DNA from: Candidatus Sumerlaeaceae bacterium
Lineage (GTDB): Bacteria; Sumerlaeota; Sumerlaeia; Sumerlaeales; Sumerlaeaceae
Length of the DNA stretch: 58,786 nucleotides
NCBI GenBank assembly: GCA_026418615.1
Contig: JAOAAY010000019.1
Coordinates: 1 to 58,786 of the forward strand
Reading direction: 5' to 3'
Numbering within the stretch: the first letter of the stretch is position 1; each line of letters starts with the position of its first letter. The notes beneath the pieces are model-generated. The model was not told where the DNA came from and searched no databases. It saw only the letters and a list, made by a program, of their open reading frames with translations. A program made the translations under genes and the position numbers. Positions 48,805 to 58,762 of the stretch are shown one piece after another.

Positions 48805-49620
48805 TCAGATCTCCCGTTTTCCGAAAATATCTGCGATGCGGTCAAAACGGAACACCGGCCCGTTTTTGCAGACAAAGGTGGGCCCGTACTGGCAGTGTCC
48901 GCAAAAGCCGGTGGCGCATTTCATGTTGCGCTCCATGGACAGATAAATCTTGTCCTCCGCCACACCGCGGCGCTGGAGTTCCTGCACGGTGAAGCGCATC
49001 ATGACCTCCGGTCCGCAGACAAACGCCACGGAACTGAGCGGATCGAAGGGCGCCTTGGGGATCAGTTGCGTCACGACGCCGACATTGCCTCGCCACGAAC
49101 CGATGGCGCGATCCACAGTCACATAGACCTCGAGGTCGAACTCGGCCCGCCACTGTTTCAGTTCCTTCTGATACAGGATGTCGTTGGGGCTGCGCGTGCC
49201 GTAGAGCAGGACGATGCGGCCGTAGCGGTCGCGGTTGTTGATGAGCGCGTAGAGGGCGGGGCGCAGCGGCGCAAGGCCGATACCGCCTGCGACGATCACG
49301 ATGTCGCTGCCGGCGGAGTCCTCCACAGGCCACGGAGTGCCGAAGGGGCCGCGCACGCCGACGATGTCGCCCTTTTTCAGGCGGCGCATGGCTTTGGTGA
49401 CGGTTCCGACCTCGCGCGTGGTGTGCATGAACAGCCGCGGCGACGCCGGGTTGCTCGAAATGGAGATGGGCACTTCGCCGACACCAAAAACATAGACCAT
49501 GTTAAACTGGCCCGGCTGGAAGGCCGCCGGCGCGGCGCCATTGGCCGGTTCCAATTCAAGCGTAAAGGTGTCGTGAGTTTCCTGCCGGAACTGACGGATT
49601 CGGAAAGGCTGGGGGATCAT
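48805..49620 (-). CDS. hydG: Group 3b hydrogenase FAD/NAD(P)-binding (gamma) subunit
   Basis: 271 residues of the ferredoxin-NADP reductase/dihydroorotate dehydrogenase K family. Flavin site [15 protein letters not shown] (RxYS-like region), NAD site [24 protein letters not shown], and a C-terminal [2Fe-2S] site [17 protein letters not shown]. It exchanges electrons with NAD(P)H. The Met at 49620 is the last family-like start; an upstream ATG (49653) overlaps the preceding gene's 3' end. Confidence 0.93.
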   Translation of the reverse strand: MIPQPFRIRQFRQETHDTFTLELEPANGAAPAAFQPGQFNMVYVFGVGEVPISISSNPASPRLFMHTTREVGTVTKAMRRLKKGDIVGVRGPFGTPWPVEDSAGSDIVIVAGGIGLAPLRPALYALINNRDRYGRIVLLYGTRSPNDILYQKELKQWRAEFDLEVYVTVDRAIGSWRGNVGVVTQLIPKAPFDPLSSVAFVCGPEVMMRFTVQELQRRGVAEDKIYLSMERNMKCATGFCGHCQYGPTFVCKNGPVFRFDRIADIFGKREI

Positions 49621-49639
49621 GATTCTGCGCGCCTCCGGG

Positions 49640-50101
49640 TCACTTGGCCGCACCGTAGAGGTCGAGCAATTGCAGGCGCGTAGCCTGCAGGCGCTGGGCT
49701 ACGACCGAGGACAGGCGCCGCAGCAACTCGTAGCCCAATTCATGGTTGGTCTCGCACTTGCCGCGCAAACACTGGCCGTCGAGCGCGACGGCGCGCACCA
49801 GTTCGGTGGCGCGCGCGTCGAAACGCCACTGGTACGGGGCCACCATCCACGACCAGCCAAGCACATCGCCCGGGCCCAGTGTTTCGATGACAATTGCGCC
49901 GCGGGCGGGCGCGTAGATCTCGACGGCCACGCGGCCGTGGCGGATCAGAAAAAACTCGTTGGCCGGTTGTCCCTCGCGAAAGATGAACTGGCCCGGCTGG
50001 AACACGACATTCTGCGCGCAGCCGGCCAGCGTCTCCACATGCTGGCGGGGCATATTCTGTAAAAACGGTTCGCCCGCGAGAATCTCGCTCATGTTTTCCA
50101 T
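49640..50101 (-). CDS. Stand-alone cyclic-nucleotide-binding domain protein in the hydrogenase operon
   Basis: 153 residues. A single CAP-type CNB domain: [41 protein letters not shown] and [16 protein letters not shown]. The C-terminus is a helix ([25 protein letters not shown]) with no DNA-binding HTH, so it is not a classic CRP. Such CNB genes recur in group 3b hydrogenase operons; a sensory or assembly role is inferred. GGAGGGG lies five bases before ATG 50101; the beta-subunit stop is 2 bases upstream. Confidence 0.9.
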   Translation of the reverse strand: MENMSEILAGEPFLQNMPRQHVETLAGCAQNVVFQPGQFIFREGQPANEFFLIRHGRVAVEIYAPARGAIVIETLGPGDVLGWSWMVAPYQWRFDARATELVRAVALDGQCLRGKCETNHELGYELLRRLSSVVAQRLQATRLQLLDLYGAAK

Positions 50102-50102
50102 G

Positions 50103-51251
<1,149 letters not shown>

Positions 51252-51415
51252 ACGGAAAAACCCCTTTCTTGACTCCGGGGTCGGAGCGGCCGGCGGGGCA
51301 GCGCCCGCAGCCCGCCCAACTGATCACCCGTAAGAATGGCTCGCCGCCTTGCGGAAGTCAAACAGGGTTTGGTGTCTTTTTATTATCTGGCGCAAAAACC
51401 GGACCGCGAATAGGG
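51252..51415 (-). promoter_or_regulatory. Leader of the hydrogenase operon
   Basis: This 164-base region must carry the operon promoter. TTGACT on the minus strand near 51358 with CATTCT 17 bases on is a weak sigma70-like pair. Just before the start codon, ACCCC and GGGGT (51277-51281 with 51260-51264) can pair across a 12-base loop, followed by TTTTT; the right arm includes the ribosome binding site. This could sequester the site or act as an attenuator, but the stem is only five base pairs. Confidence 0.3.
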
Positions 51416-53251
51416 CTATTTATGGTTTTCCAGGGACATGGGGATCCAGCCGCGCACGGAGTTGATCAGGCCGGCGATTTCGGCGCGGCGCAGATCCGAT
51501 TCGCGGAGGACGGCCTCGGCGACCAAGCCGAGCGCGAGCAGCCAATCGCGGGCCACGCCGGCAAGGAGCCCGCAGCGGCGCGACGGGGTGAGCCAGCAGC
51601 CGTCGAGCCGGACGAGCAGGTTGGCGATGGTGCCCTCGGTCAGTTCTCCGCGGCTGTTGCGCAGCAGGACTTCGTCGGCGTCGGGGTGCTCTCGCCGCGC
51701 GGTGTCGTAGGCCCCGCGGCGCGTGGTTTTGTGAAAGAGAAAAATGTCGTGCTCGTCCACGGGTTTGGCGGCAAGAGCGGCGCGCCAGGAGCGCGGCGGG
51801 GGCAGTGTGTCTGCGCTGAGGCTGAAGTCGCCGGTGCGCCGAAGCCGGATGCGTACCCGGGCGGGCGCGGGGGTGCGGGTCCAGTCCGCGTCACCCAGCG
51901 CGGCGCGCAGCGCTTGCGAATCAAACGAAAATCCGAAGTAGTCGGCGCTGGCCGCGAGACGCGCCAGATGTTGCTCAAGATACGCATAACCGTTCGACAT
52001 CGGCACGGCGGGCGCGTCAAGCCCCTCAGGCCAGTCGGGTTGCCAGCCGTCGGGGTCGTAACGCAGGGTTTCGATCAACTCAAAATCCGGCTCCTGCGAG
52101 ACCTTCACGACGGCGGCCTTGCGCAGGCACTCGTCGTGCTCGGCGCCGGGGTCGGAGTCCCACACGATGCCGGCCCCGACATGATAGCGGGCTGTGGCCC
52201 GCGAGCGGTGGACGAGGGCTGTGCGGATGGCGACGCTGAACTGCGCGCAGCGGCCCGGTCCCCACCATCCGATGGCCCCGCAGTAGATGCCGCGCGGATG
52301 CGGCTCGAGAGTGCGGATGATTTCCATCGTGCGCACTTTGGGCGCGCCCGTCACCGATCCGCACGGAAACAGCGCAGCCAGCAACTCCGGCACGCCGGCG
52401 TCCGTGCGCGCCGAAATGGTCGAGGTCATCTGCCAGACAGTCGGATATTTTTCGGGTGTGAACAGCGCCTCCACGGCAACACTGCCCGTGCGCGCCACAC
52501 GGCCAAGGTCATTGCGCAGAAGGTCCACGATCATCAGGTTTTCGGCGCGCGTCTTTGCGCAGGATGTCATCGCGCGCTGCTGCTGCTCGTCCTCCCCGCT
52601 CCACCGTCCGCGCGCCGCGGTGCCCTTCATCGGACGGGTCACCACGCGGTCGCCGTCGAGGCGGAAAAACAATTCCGGGGAGACGGATACCACGGCGGTG
52701 TCGCCCAAGGTGATCATGGCGCCGAAGGCGGTGGGTTGCGCTCCGCACAGATGACGAAACCATGCCTCGGGGCACCCCTCGAACGAGGCTTCGAGCGGCA
52801 GCGAGTAATTAACCTGATAGGTTTCGCCCGCGGCGATCAGGTTTCGGATGCGCTCCACCCCCGAAAGGTACTCGCTTCTGGACACCAGCGGCTGCCACGG
52901 GCCGATGCGAAACGCCGCCGGGTTGTCGCCGAGAAGCCCCTGCGGCTTGTCGTGCTTTTCGCACTCCTCAAACACGCCAAACCACAGCAGGGGAAGCGGG
53001 CATGCGGCCTGCTCGTGGGTTGAGAGGGCCGGGTCAAATGCGGGTGCCGCCTCGTAGGCGAGGAACCCCGCAGCCCAGCGGCCGAGCGCCACTTCGCGCC
53101 GCAAATCCTCGAGGCATGGCCTGACTTCGCCGAGGCTGCGCGCGCAGACCACACGGATCAGTCCCTGCATGACGGTCTCGCGGCCGTGATCGCGAAACCG
53201 CACGCTGGCGTGCTGATCTGTGGCGTTTGCCGATTCCCCTGAGGTGCTCAT
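51416..53251 (-). CDS. pabBC: Fused aminodeoxychorismate synthase I and aminodeoxychorismate lyase
   Basis: 611 residues. The PabB part (1 to about 370) has TYQVNYSLPLEASFEG, SPELFFRL, the PMKGTAARG motif with the chorismate-binding Lys, RNDLGRVA, FPCGSVTGAPKVRTMEII and GIYCGAIGW. The rest is a PabC/BCAT-type PLP lyase with GELTEGTIANLLVRLDG and CGLLAGVARDWLL. Together they make p-aminobenzoate for folate. The Gln amidotransferase PabA is not in the window. The ATG at 53251 lacks a clear ribosome binding site; Met at 53170 is an alternative. It is divergent from murB. Confidence 0.92.
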   Translation of the reverse strand: MSTSGESANATDQHASVRFRDHGRETVMQGLIRVVCARSLGEVRPCLEDLRREVALGRWAAGFLAYEAAPAFDPALSTHEQAACPLPLLWFGVFEECEKHDKPQGLLGDNPAAFRIGPWQPLVSRSEYLSGVERIRNLIAAGETYQVNYSLPLEASFEGCPEAWFRHLCGAQPTAFGAMITLGDTAVVSVSPELFFRLDGDRVVTRPMKGTAARGRWSGEDEQQQRAMTSCAKTRAENLMIVDLLRNDLGRVARTGSVAVEALFTPEKYPTVWQMTSTISARTDAGVPELLAALFPCGSVTGAPKVRTMEIIRTLEPHPRGIYCGAIGWWGPGRCAQFSVAIRTALVHRSRATARYHVGAGIVWDSDPGAEHDECLRKAAVVKVSQEPDFELIETLRYDPDGWQPDWPEGLDAPAVPMSNGYAYLEQHLARLAASADYFGFSFDSQALRAALGDADWTRTPAPARVRIRLRRTGDFSLSADTLPPPRSWRAALAAKPVDEHDIFLFHKTTRRGAYDTARREHPDADEVLLRNSRGELTEGTIANLLVRLDGCWLTPSRRCGLLAGVARDWLLALGLVAEAVLRESDLRRAEIAGLINSVRGWIPMSLENHK

Positions 53252-53329
53252 CTTGAGCGTTGCAAACCGCCGCGGTCGGCTGTTTGTTCGCCGTGGTGCT
53301 AAGCCCCACGGGCAAGGCAGCCATCACTC

Positions 53330-54451
53330 ATGACGACCATCGCGCCGCCTCATCTGACGATCCAAGAGAATGTGCCGCTGGCGCCCTTGACTACGCTGGG
53401 CATCGGCGGCCCGGCGCGTTATTATGTCTCGGTTTGCTCCGTTGCGGATCTGGTGGACGCGCTCGACTGGGCCGGGCGAAACGACCTGCCGGTGTTTGTG
53501 CTTGGCGGAGGGAGCAATGTCGTCGTCGCCGACGCGGGATTCTCCGGTCTCGTCGTTCGTCTTCGCCTGACGGGTATTCGTTGGGATCGCGATGGGGACA
53601 CTGCGCTGGCCACCGTGGGCGCTGGTATCCAGTGGGATCATTTTGTGGAGGACACGGTCAGCCGAAACCTTGCGGGCATCGAGTGCCTGTCGGGAATTCC
53701 CGGCCATGTGGGGGCCACGCCCATCCAAAATGTGGGAGCCTATGGGCAGGAAGTTTCCCAGACGATTGAGCGAGTGACGGCTCTGGACCGTCAGACGGGT
53801 CAGGTAGCGCACCTGCCGGCCAGTTCGTGCCGGTTTGGATACCGTTCCAGTCGGTTCAAAGGTCCGGGTGGCGACCGCTACATCATCACCTCGGTGGTGT
53901 TTCGGCTGCGCTATGGCGGGCCGCCAACGCTCAAGTATGGTGATGTGACGCGCTATTTTGAACAGGCTGGCCAGCCTGCGCCATCGTTGCAGGATGTGCG
54001 GCGCGCCATCCTCGAAATTCGCGCCGCGAAAGGCATGGTTTACAACTCGTCTGATTCTGAGACGCACAGTTGCGGGTCGTTTTTTGTCAATCCCGTCGTG
54101 CCGCGCCATCAGTTCGAGGCGGCAATTGAGCGTGGCCTTGAACAAGGGTTCATCCTTCCCGATGATCGCGTGCCACATTACGAGGCCGAGGGCGGACGGG
54201 TGAAGATGTCAGCCGCCTGGCTGATCGAGCGCGCGGGCTTCGAGCGCGGCCTCAAACTTGGCTCTGTCGGCTTGTCGCAGCGCCATGTGCTGGCGCTGGT
54301 CAATCGCGGCGGGGGAACCGCGAAGGACATCGTCGAATTGATGCGCGTTATTCAGGCGCGCGTGCGCGACACTTTTGACATCGAGTTGCAGCCGGAACCT
54401 GTGTTCATCGGTTTCGGGCCGGGCGAGGGGTTGTCGGCATCGGATGGCTGA
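53330..54451 (+). CDS. murB: UDP-N-acetylenolpyruvoylglucosamine reductase
   Basis: 373 residues. Seen: NVPLAPLTTLGIGGPARYYV, VFVLGGGSNVVVADAGFSG (FAD loop), LSGIPGHVGATPIQNVGAYGQE, YRSSRFKG, and SETHSCGSFFVNP (Ser proton donor). FAD enzyme of peptidoglycan precursor synthesis, reducing the enolpyruvyl group to lactyl. The motif set is that of the E. coli-like type I enzyme. The end overlaps the ABC permease start by 8 bases. Confidence 0.95.
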   Translation: MTTIAPPHLTIQENVPLAPLTTLGIGGPARYYVSVCSVADLVDALDWAGRNDLPVFVLGGGSNVVVADAGFSGLVVRLRLTGIRWDRDGDTALATVGAGIQWDHFVEDTVSRNLAGIECLSGIPGHVGATPIQNVGAYGQEVSQTIERVTALDRQTGQVAHLPASSCRFGYRSSRFKGPGGDRYIITSVVFRLRYGGPPTLKYGDVTRYFEQAGQPAPSLQDVRRAILEIRAAKGMVYNSSDSETHSCGSFFVNPVVPRHQFEAAIERGLEQGFILPDDRVPHYEAEGGRVKMSAAWLIERAGFERGLKLGSVGLSQRHVLALVNRGGGTAKDIVELMRVIQARVRDTFDIELQPEPVFIGFGPGEGLSASDG

Positions 54452-55352
54452 AGCGGAGGCTGTTTCGCACGGCGCATTTCATCCCCTGACTCTGTGGCGT
54501 CGCATCCGCCGCGACCTGCGAGCGCTTGCGGGCCTCGCGATTGTGCTCGTGTTTGTCGCGCTGGCTGTTTTTGCCCCTGTGCTGGCGCCCCACGATCCGG
54601 CGCGGACGGATTGGGCCCGCGGCAACGAGCCGCCGTTTTGGGTGAAGGGCGGCGCGGGGCGCACGGCCTCGGGCACCACTTGGTTTGGCCGGGATGTGGC
54701 CGGGCGCGACATTCTGAGCCGGGTCATCCACGGCACCCGTGTCTCGCTGATGGCAGGGTTGTTAGTGGTCACGATCGCCGGTCTGATCGGGGTGTCGCTG
54801 GGGGCCTTGGCTGGCTACTTTGGCGGCGTCGTGGACACCCTAGTCATGCGCGTCGTGGACATTCTGCTCGCGTTCCCGTTTTTGATCCTCGCGATTGCCG
54901 TCGTCAGTATCTTTCCGCGCACGACGCTGTTTCACATTGCCTTGGTTCTGGGCCTGACGACTTGGCCGGGCATCTGCCGTCTGACGCGGGCGCAAGTGCT
55001 GGCCACGCGCGAGCAAGAGTTTGTCGCGGCGGCGCGCGCGCTGGGGGCTTCCCATGGCGCGGTTCTCCGGCGCCACATTCTGCCCAATTGCATTGGGCCT
55101 GTCGTCATTTGGTTTACGATGGGGATTGCGGGGGCCATCATGTCCGAAGCCTCGCTGAGTTTTCTCGGCTTCGGCGGTGAGGATTCGCTCAGTTGGGGCA
55201 CCATGATTGATAATGGCCTAAGAAAGGCTTATTTTCCGAACGAGTGGTGGCCGGTGGCGTTTCCAGCGGCGGCGTTGGCGTTGCTGGTGCTGGGGTTCAA
55301 CATGTTGGGCGACGGGTTGCAGGATGCCCTCAATCCCAGACTTAAGCGCTGA
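54444..55352 (+). CDS. ABC transporter permease, DppC/OppC-type
   Basis: 302 residues with six hydrophobic segments after an N-terminal OppC leader helix (LAGLAIVLVFVALAVFAPVLAPHDP). Typical features are TWFGRDVAGRDILSRVIHGTRVSL and the EAA loop EFVAAARALGASHGAVLRRHILPN. It would form the membrane channel of a peptide (or nickel/sugar) importer with a DppB-type partner, ATPases and a binding protein; none are adjacent here. ATG 54444 overlaps the murB stop, suggesting co-translation. A terminator candidate follows at 55454. Confidence 0.9.
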   Translation: MAEAEAVSHGAFHPLTLWRRIRRDLRALAGLAIVLVFVALAVFAPVLAPHDPARTDWARGNEPPFWVKGGAGRTASGTTWFGRDVAGRDILSRVIHGTRVSLMAGLLVVTIAGLIGVSLGALAGYFGGVVDTLVMRVVDILLAFPFLILAIAVVSIFPRTTLFHIALVLGLTTWPGICRLTRAQVLATREQEFVAAARALGASHGAVLRRHILPNCIGPVVIWFTMGIAGAIMSEASLSFLGFGGEDSLSWGTMIDNGLRKAYFPNEWWPVAFPAAALALLVLGFNMLGDGLQDALNPRLKR

Positions 55353-55453
55353 GGTCGGTACGGGCAGGTACCCTGAGCGGGTGGCCGGCAGGTGCGGGTT
55401 AGCGGGAGATTTTTCAGGGGGGCGTGCAGACTGCCTTTTGTTGTGAGCGGAAC

Positions 55454-55496
55454 AAAGACGGACGCCAAAGGGGCGCTAGCGGCGGTCTTTTATTTC
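55454..55496 (+). terminator. Probable terminator after the permease gene
   Basis: AAAGAC plus CGCC pair with GGCG plus GTCTTT, with a three-base bulge on the left arm, around a 14-base loop; TTTTATTTCC follows. It lies about 100 bases after the stop. Confidence 0.5.
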
Positions 55497-55624
55497 CTGG
55501 CTGAAAATACTTGACTTTGGCGGTTGGGCGTCGTGGGTTTTGGTCAGTGTCTTGTCCATAGACCAGAGACCATCAGCAGGGGTATTTTGCGCAAGAGGAG
55601 CGAAGAGCACTCATTCCCAGTGCC

Positions 55625-57676
55625 ATGAACCAACTTCATCCGATTTATCACTCATACTCGTTTCAACCCGGCTCGCGGATCGATCTCGAACAGACGCTGC
55701 CGGCCAACCTCGATGATATGGATCTCGAGGAACTTCTCGAACAGTTGTCCGAACCGCCCAAGTTTACCGAGCGCATTGCGCCCGTCTCGACGGTGGTGAA
55801 CACGGATATTGTGCGCGGTCGAAATTGGTCGGAGATGATGGTTCGCAGTTATCGGCTCTATCTGCGCCTTCTGACCTCGATTTCGTACTTCATTCGTCAG
55901 GCTTTAGTCGAGAAGTCTGGCGAGCGGGCGATGATTCCATTCATGTCGCTGGAAGTGACGCCGGAGGTTTTGCACCGGATCATCGAATTCGATTATGAGC
56001 ACGGCGAAAACACCTATGGGACGCTGATGGACCTGTTCCGGTCGGGAGTGTTGTCGCCGGTGGCTACGGTGCCGTTTCATGGTCTGCTGCCGTTGATGGA
56101 TAACGACTTTGACCGTCGCCTCCTGATCCGCGCCGGACTTTTGTTTTACTGGACCATTATCGAAGAATACCATGAATTTTTGCGCGAGCAGCACGGCGAC
56201 CCGCTGTTCATCGTGCCTTTCTCGCTGCCTGAATGTGCGTATTCTCACGACATTGCCCGGATGCTGCACGAGGAAGTGACGGCGATGGCCCGGGCGCATC
56301 GCGTAAAAAATGTCCATGTGCTGCTGCTGCTCGACAATGTTCAGGCGCAGAACTGCGACCTCGACATTCTCATGAAGTCCTGGAACCAGATCGAACTCGA
56401 TGGCGGCGTGAGGATGACGGTTTTGTTCCGCGACCGGGCGTTCAGCGACTGGGTCACCTATTCAAATCCGTCGGTCAAAAAACTCATTGACCGCACCATT
56501 GCCAAGGTTGACAGCGAACTCAACCGCCTCGGGGTGGATTATTGTTGGAGTCACTTTGAAGAGATCGAGTCGCTGACCTTCTCGTCGAAGTCGGCGATGA
56601 ACTTCGAGCAGAAGATCGTCAAACTGGCCCAGTTGTCGTACATGGCTGTGTCGCCTGACATTTTCGTGCGCCGCAAGATCTCGGGTCTCTTCGGGCGCGC
56701 GGCCCATGAACCGCAGACGGTCAGCCTGCGCAACAACTCGTCCTGGGCCGTCAACCACAACATCCCCTCGATGGGGCGGTGGATGGGGCTGCTCGACTCG
56801 AATGCGCGGTTCCCGCTGGTGGACGAAAACCGACCGTACCTGCGGCGCACGCGCACCGGCAAGACGCAGGAGAACGGCCCCCAGTGCTGGAAAATCGCCT
56901 ACACGCGCGCGCGCAGCACCTGCACGGCGCTGCTCAAGGGCGATCCCAACACCATGACGGGTGGATTTCTGGAAGTGTTGGCCGGCATTTGCGGGTCAAA
57001 GGATCCGAAAATCACGGCGCGCAATGTGGCGGACTTCCTGACGCACTATATTCAGGCCTACCTGCGCGAGCATTTCATCCAACACGACCTGAGCGAGGCC
57101 GACGCGCACATTGAGGGTCTTGTCAAGGATTATCTTTTGCGCGACTGCCGCAAACGGCCGAGCGAGTCGGACATCGCCACGGCCGGCGTGGCCGCGCAGG
57201 GATACTACTTCGCCATCGAGTCGCACAGCAGTTACGCCACGCACTACGAAAACCTCGATCAGCGCGCCATGTATCAGAGCGTCGTCATGCTCACGCTGGC
57301 ATTTCGCAACCTGATCGCCCTGAAACAATGGCAGAAGCGGCCGGACGAGGTCCGCAAACTCGCGGAGATACTGCGCGAGGAACTGGTGGGTTTTGCCGGC
57401 GCCTACGACCGGTACCGGCTCGCCGATTACGGCGTGACCCGCATCGAGTGGGAAGACGCCATCAAGTCGGCCGTGGATGATACGCCCATGAACCTCGTCG
57501 AGCGCGCCGCCCGCCGCATCGCCGCCCGCCACCTGCGCCCGCTCGGCTTGCGCAAGGAATTCCCCGCCGAGGACGCCAACATCACCACCAATGTCGGCCA
57601 CATCTGGACGACGGAAATAGAAAACATTAACTATAAGTGGGAAAACAAACTTTTCTGTGGCATGAAAGAGGAGTAA
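55625..57676 (+). CDS. GH57-like (DUF3536-type) divergent protein, function unknown
   Basis: 683 residues, cytoplasmic by appearance (no signal peptide). The opening HPIYHSYSFQPGSR resembles GHFYQPPRE of DUF3536/GH57 proteins; VATVPFHGLLPLMDNDFDRRLLIRAG resembles their HPILPL... segment, and FIVPFSLPECAYSHD resembles the nucleophile motif WLPExA. If correct it is a GH57-type (alpha-glucan-active) barrel, possibly with altered specificity. The C-terminal 250 residues are helical and lack a recognised domain. Similarity is by eye only. The gene is monocistronic between a terminator and a repeat region. Confidence 0.55.
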   Translation: MNQLHPIYHSYSFQPGSRIDLEQTLPANLDDMDLEELLEQLSEPPKFTERIAPVSTVVNTDIVRGRNWSEMMVRSYRLYLRLLTSISYFIRQALVEKSGERAMIPFMSLEVTPEVLHRIIEFDYEHGENTYGTLMDLFRSGVLSPVATVPFHGLLPLMDNDFDRRLLIRAGLLFYWTIIEEYHEFLREQHGDPLFIVPFSLPECAYSHDIARMLHEEVTAMARAHRVKNVHVLLLLDNVQAQNCDLDILMKSWNQIELDGGVRMTVLFRDRAFSDWVTYSNPSVKKLIDRTIAKVDSELNRLGVDYCWSHFEEIESLTFSSKSAMNFEQKIVKLAQLSYMAVSPDIFVRRKISGLFGRAAHEPQTVSLRNNSSWAVNHNIPSMGRWMGLLDSNARFPLVDENRPYLRRTRTGKTQENGPQCWKIAYTRARSTCTALLKGDPNTMTGGFLEVLAGICGSKDPKITARNVADFLTHYIQAYLREHFIQHDLSEADAHIEGLVKDYLLRDCRKRPSESDIATAGVAAQGYYFAIESHSSYATHYENLDQRAMYQSVVMLTLAFRNLIALKQWQKRPDEVRKLAEILREELVGFAGAYDRYRLADYGVTRIEWEDAIKSAVDDTPMNLVERAARRIAARHLRPLGLRKEFPAEDANITTNVGHIWTTEIENINYKWENKLFCGMKEE

Positions 57677-57697
57677 CCGCGCAGCCAATGGATCGCG

Positions 57698-58234
57698 GCC
57701 GGGATGGGCTGTCGGGGCGTTGATGAGATAGGCCCCTTGGGGGCGCAGTTGTCATGGGCACTTTGGGCCGCTGCCGAGATAGGGACTGAGAGGCACGGCC
57801 GAGATGGGCCTGTCGGGTCGCGATTGGGCCGGGCATGTCGGGGCGCTGTTGAGTTGAGCGACATTGGTTCGCCGCCGGGCTGGGCGTGTTGGGGCGCTGC
57901 TGTTCTAGGCGCTTTGGCTCGCTACCGAGATGGGGAATTTGGGGCACGGCCGAGATGGGCATGTCGGGTCGCGATTGGGCTGGGCATGTCGGGGCGCTGC
58001 CGAGTTGAGCGACATCGGCTCGCCGCCAAGGTGGGCGTGTCGGGGCGTTACGGATAGGCGCCTTGGGGGCGCAGTTGTCATGGGCAATTGCGCTCGCTGC
58101 CGAAATGGGGACTGAGAGGCACGGCCGAGATGGGCCTGTCGGGGCGTTGCCGGGATGGTGGCCTCGGGGCGCGGTAGGGACAGTCATGACGGAGCGCGGC
58201 CAGAATTAGGCATGTCAGGTTGTGGCCGGGGTGG
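57698..58234. repeat. Degenerate ~25-nt tandem repeat array with higher-order 326-nt repeat
   Basis: About 21 diverged copies of a 23-26 nt unit resembling GGCGCTGCCGAGATGGGC followed by ATGTCGG. Some units recur in blocks: GGCACGGCCGAGATGGGC starts at 57792, 57943 and 58118 (spacings 151 and 175), and CCTTGGGGGCGCAGTTGTC starts at 57735 and 58061 (spacing 326). The array therefore has both a 25-nt period and duplicated blocks. Reading frames across it are unlikely to be genes, since 25 is not a multiple of three. There are no unique spacers, so it is not CRISPR. Confidence 0.85.
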
Positions 58235-58364
58235 ACTTTTGACGCGGCGACGGGGCCCGTCGCGTTCCCGTATCGGCAGCCTGAATAATTCGGCTCCAAA
58301 AGCATTGTTCGGCAATGCCGCGGCACGCCGCGCAGCCCTAGGTCGGCGGCCCCGGCCACCCTGC

Positions 58365-58440
58365 TGGCGAGTGGCGCAACTGGCAGCGCATCTGACTCTG
58401 GATCAGAGGGTTCTAGGTTCAAATCCTAGCTCGCCAGCCA
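58365..58440 (+). tRNA. tRNA-Gln (anticodon CTG)
   Basis: 76 nt with encoded CCA. Acceptor TGGCGAG/CTCGCCA with G73, D stem GCGC/GCGC, anticodon stem TCTGA/TCAGA with loop CTCTGGA (anticodon CTG), and T stem CTAGG/CCTAG with loop TTCAAAT. G73 and the CTG anticodon agree with Gln. TTTTT follows directly and may end transcription. Confidence 0.95.
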
Positions 58441-58530
58441 TTTTTCTGTCCTCTGACCAACCTGGCCGTCGTTTGCCAAGCCTCTGACGGGCATCCCGTA
58501 AACGCGTGCGCGACACAAAACCAATATTTT

Positions 58531-58762
58531 CTTGGAGTGCGCAAGCCATGCTTGCGCCTTTTGGGGGGTGCCTTGTTTGCGGCAGCCTGCTGGGCAGCCG
58601 GCGGGAGCCATGCTCCCGCCGCGGGGGGCGCGGTGTGTGGTCATGAGGTTTTGGTTTTCAGGCGCGCAGGAATGACGGTCTGGGGCGTGGGGGAGGCTGG
58701 GCCGGGGCGGGAGCGTGGCTCCCGCCGTGTGGAAGGCGCAAGCATGGCTTGCGCACTCCAAG
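58531..58762. repeat. Nested palindromic repeat element with 30-bp perfect terminal inverted repeats
   Basis: 58531-58560 and 58733-58762 are exact inverse complements, and each is itself largely self-complementary (GCGCAAGC, CAT, GCTTGCGC). Inside, 58599-58621 and 58706-58726 carry a second palindrome family (GCGGGAGC, then GCTCCCGC). It resembles a REP/MITE-like non-autonomous element; no transposase ORF is present in the 230 bases. Confidence 0.8.

Noticed and set aside
57627..58187. Long Pro/Arg-rich reading frame across the repeats
   Set aside because: It is explained by the 25-nt tandem repeat, lacks a ribosome binding site, and runs antisense into the end of the upstream gene.
57698..58234. 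CRISPR array
   Set aside because: Units are contiguous and diverged with no unique spacers, and there are no cas genes in the window.
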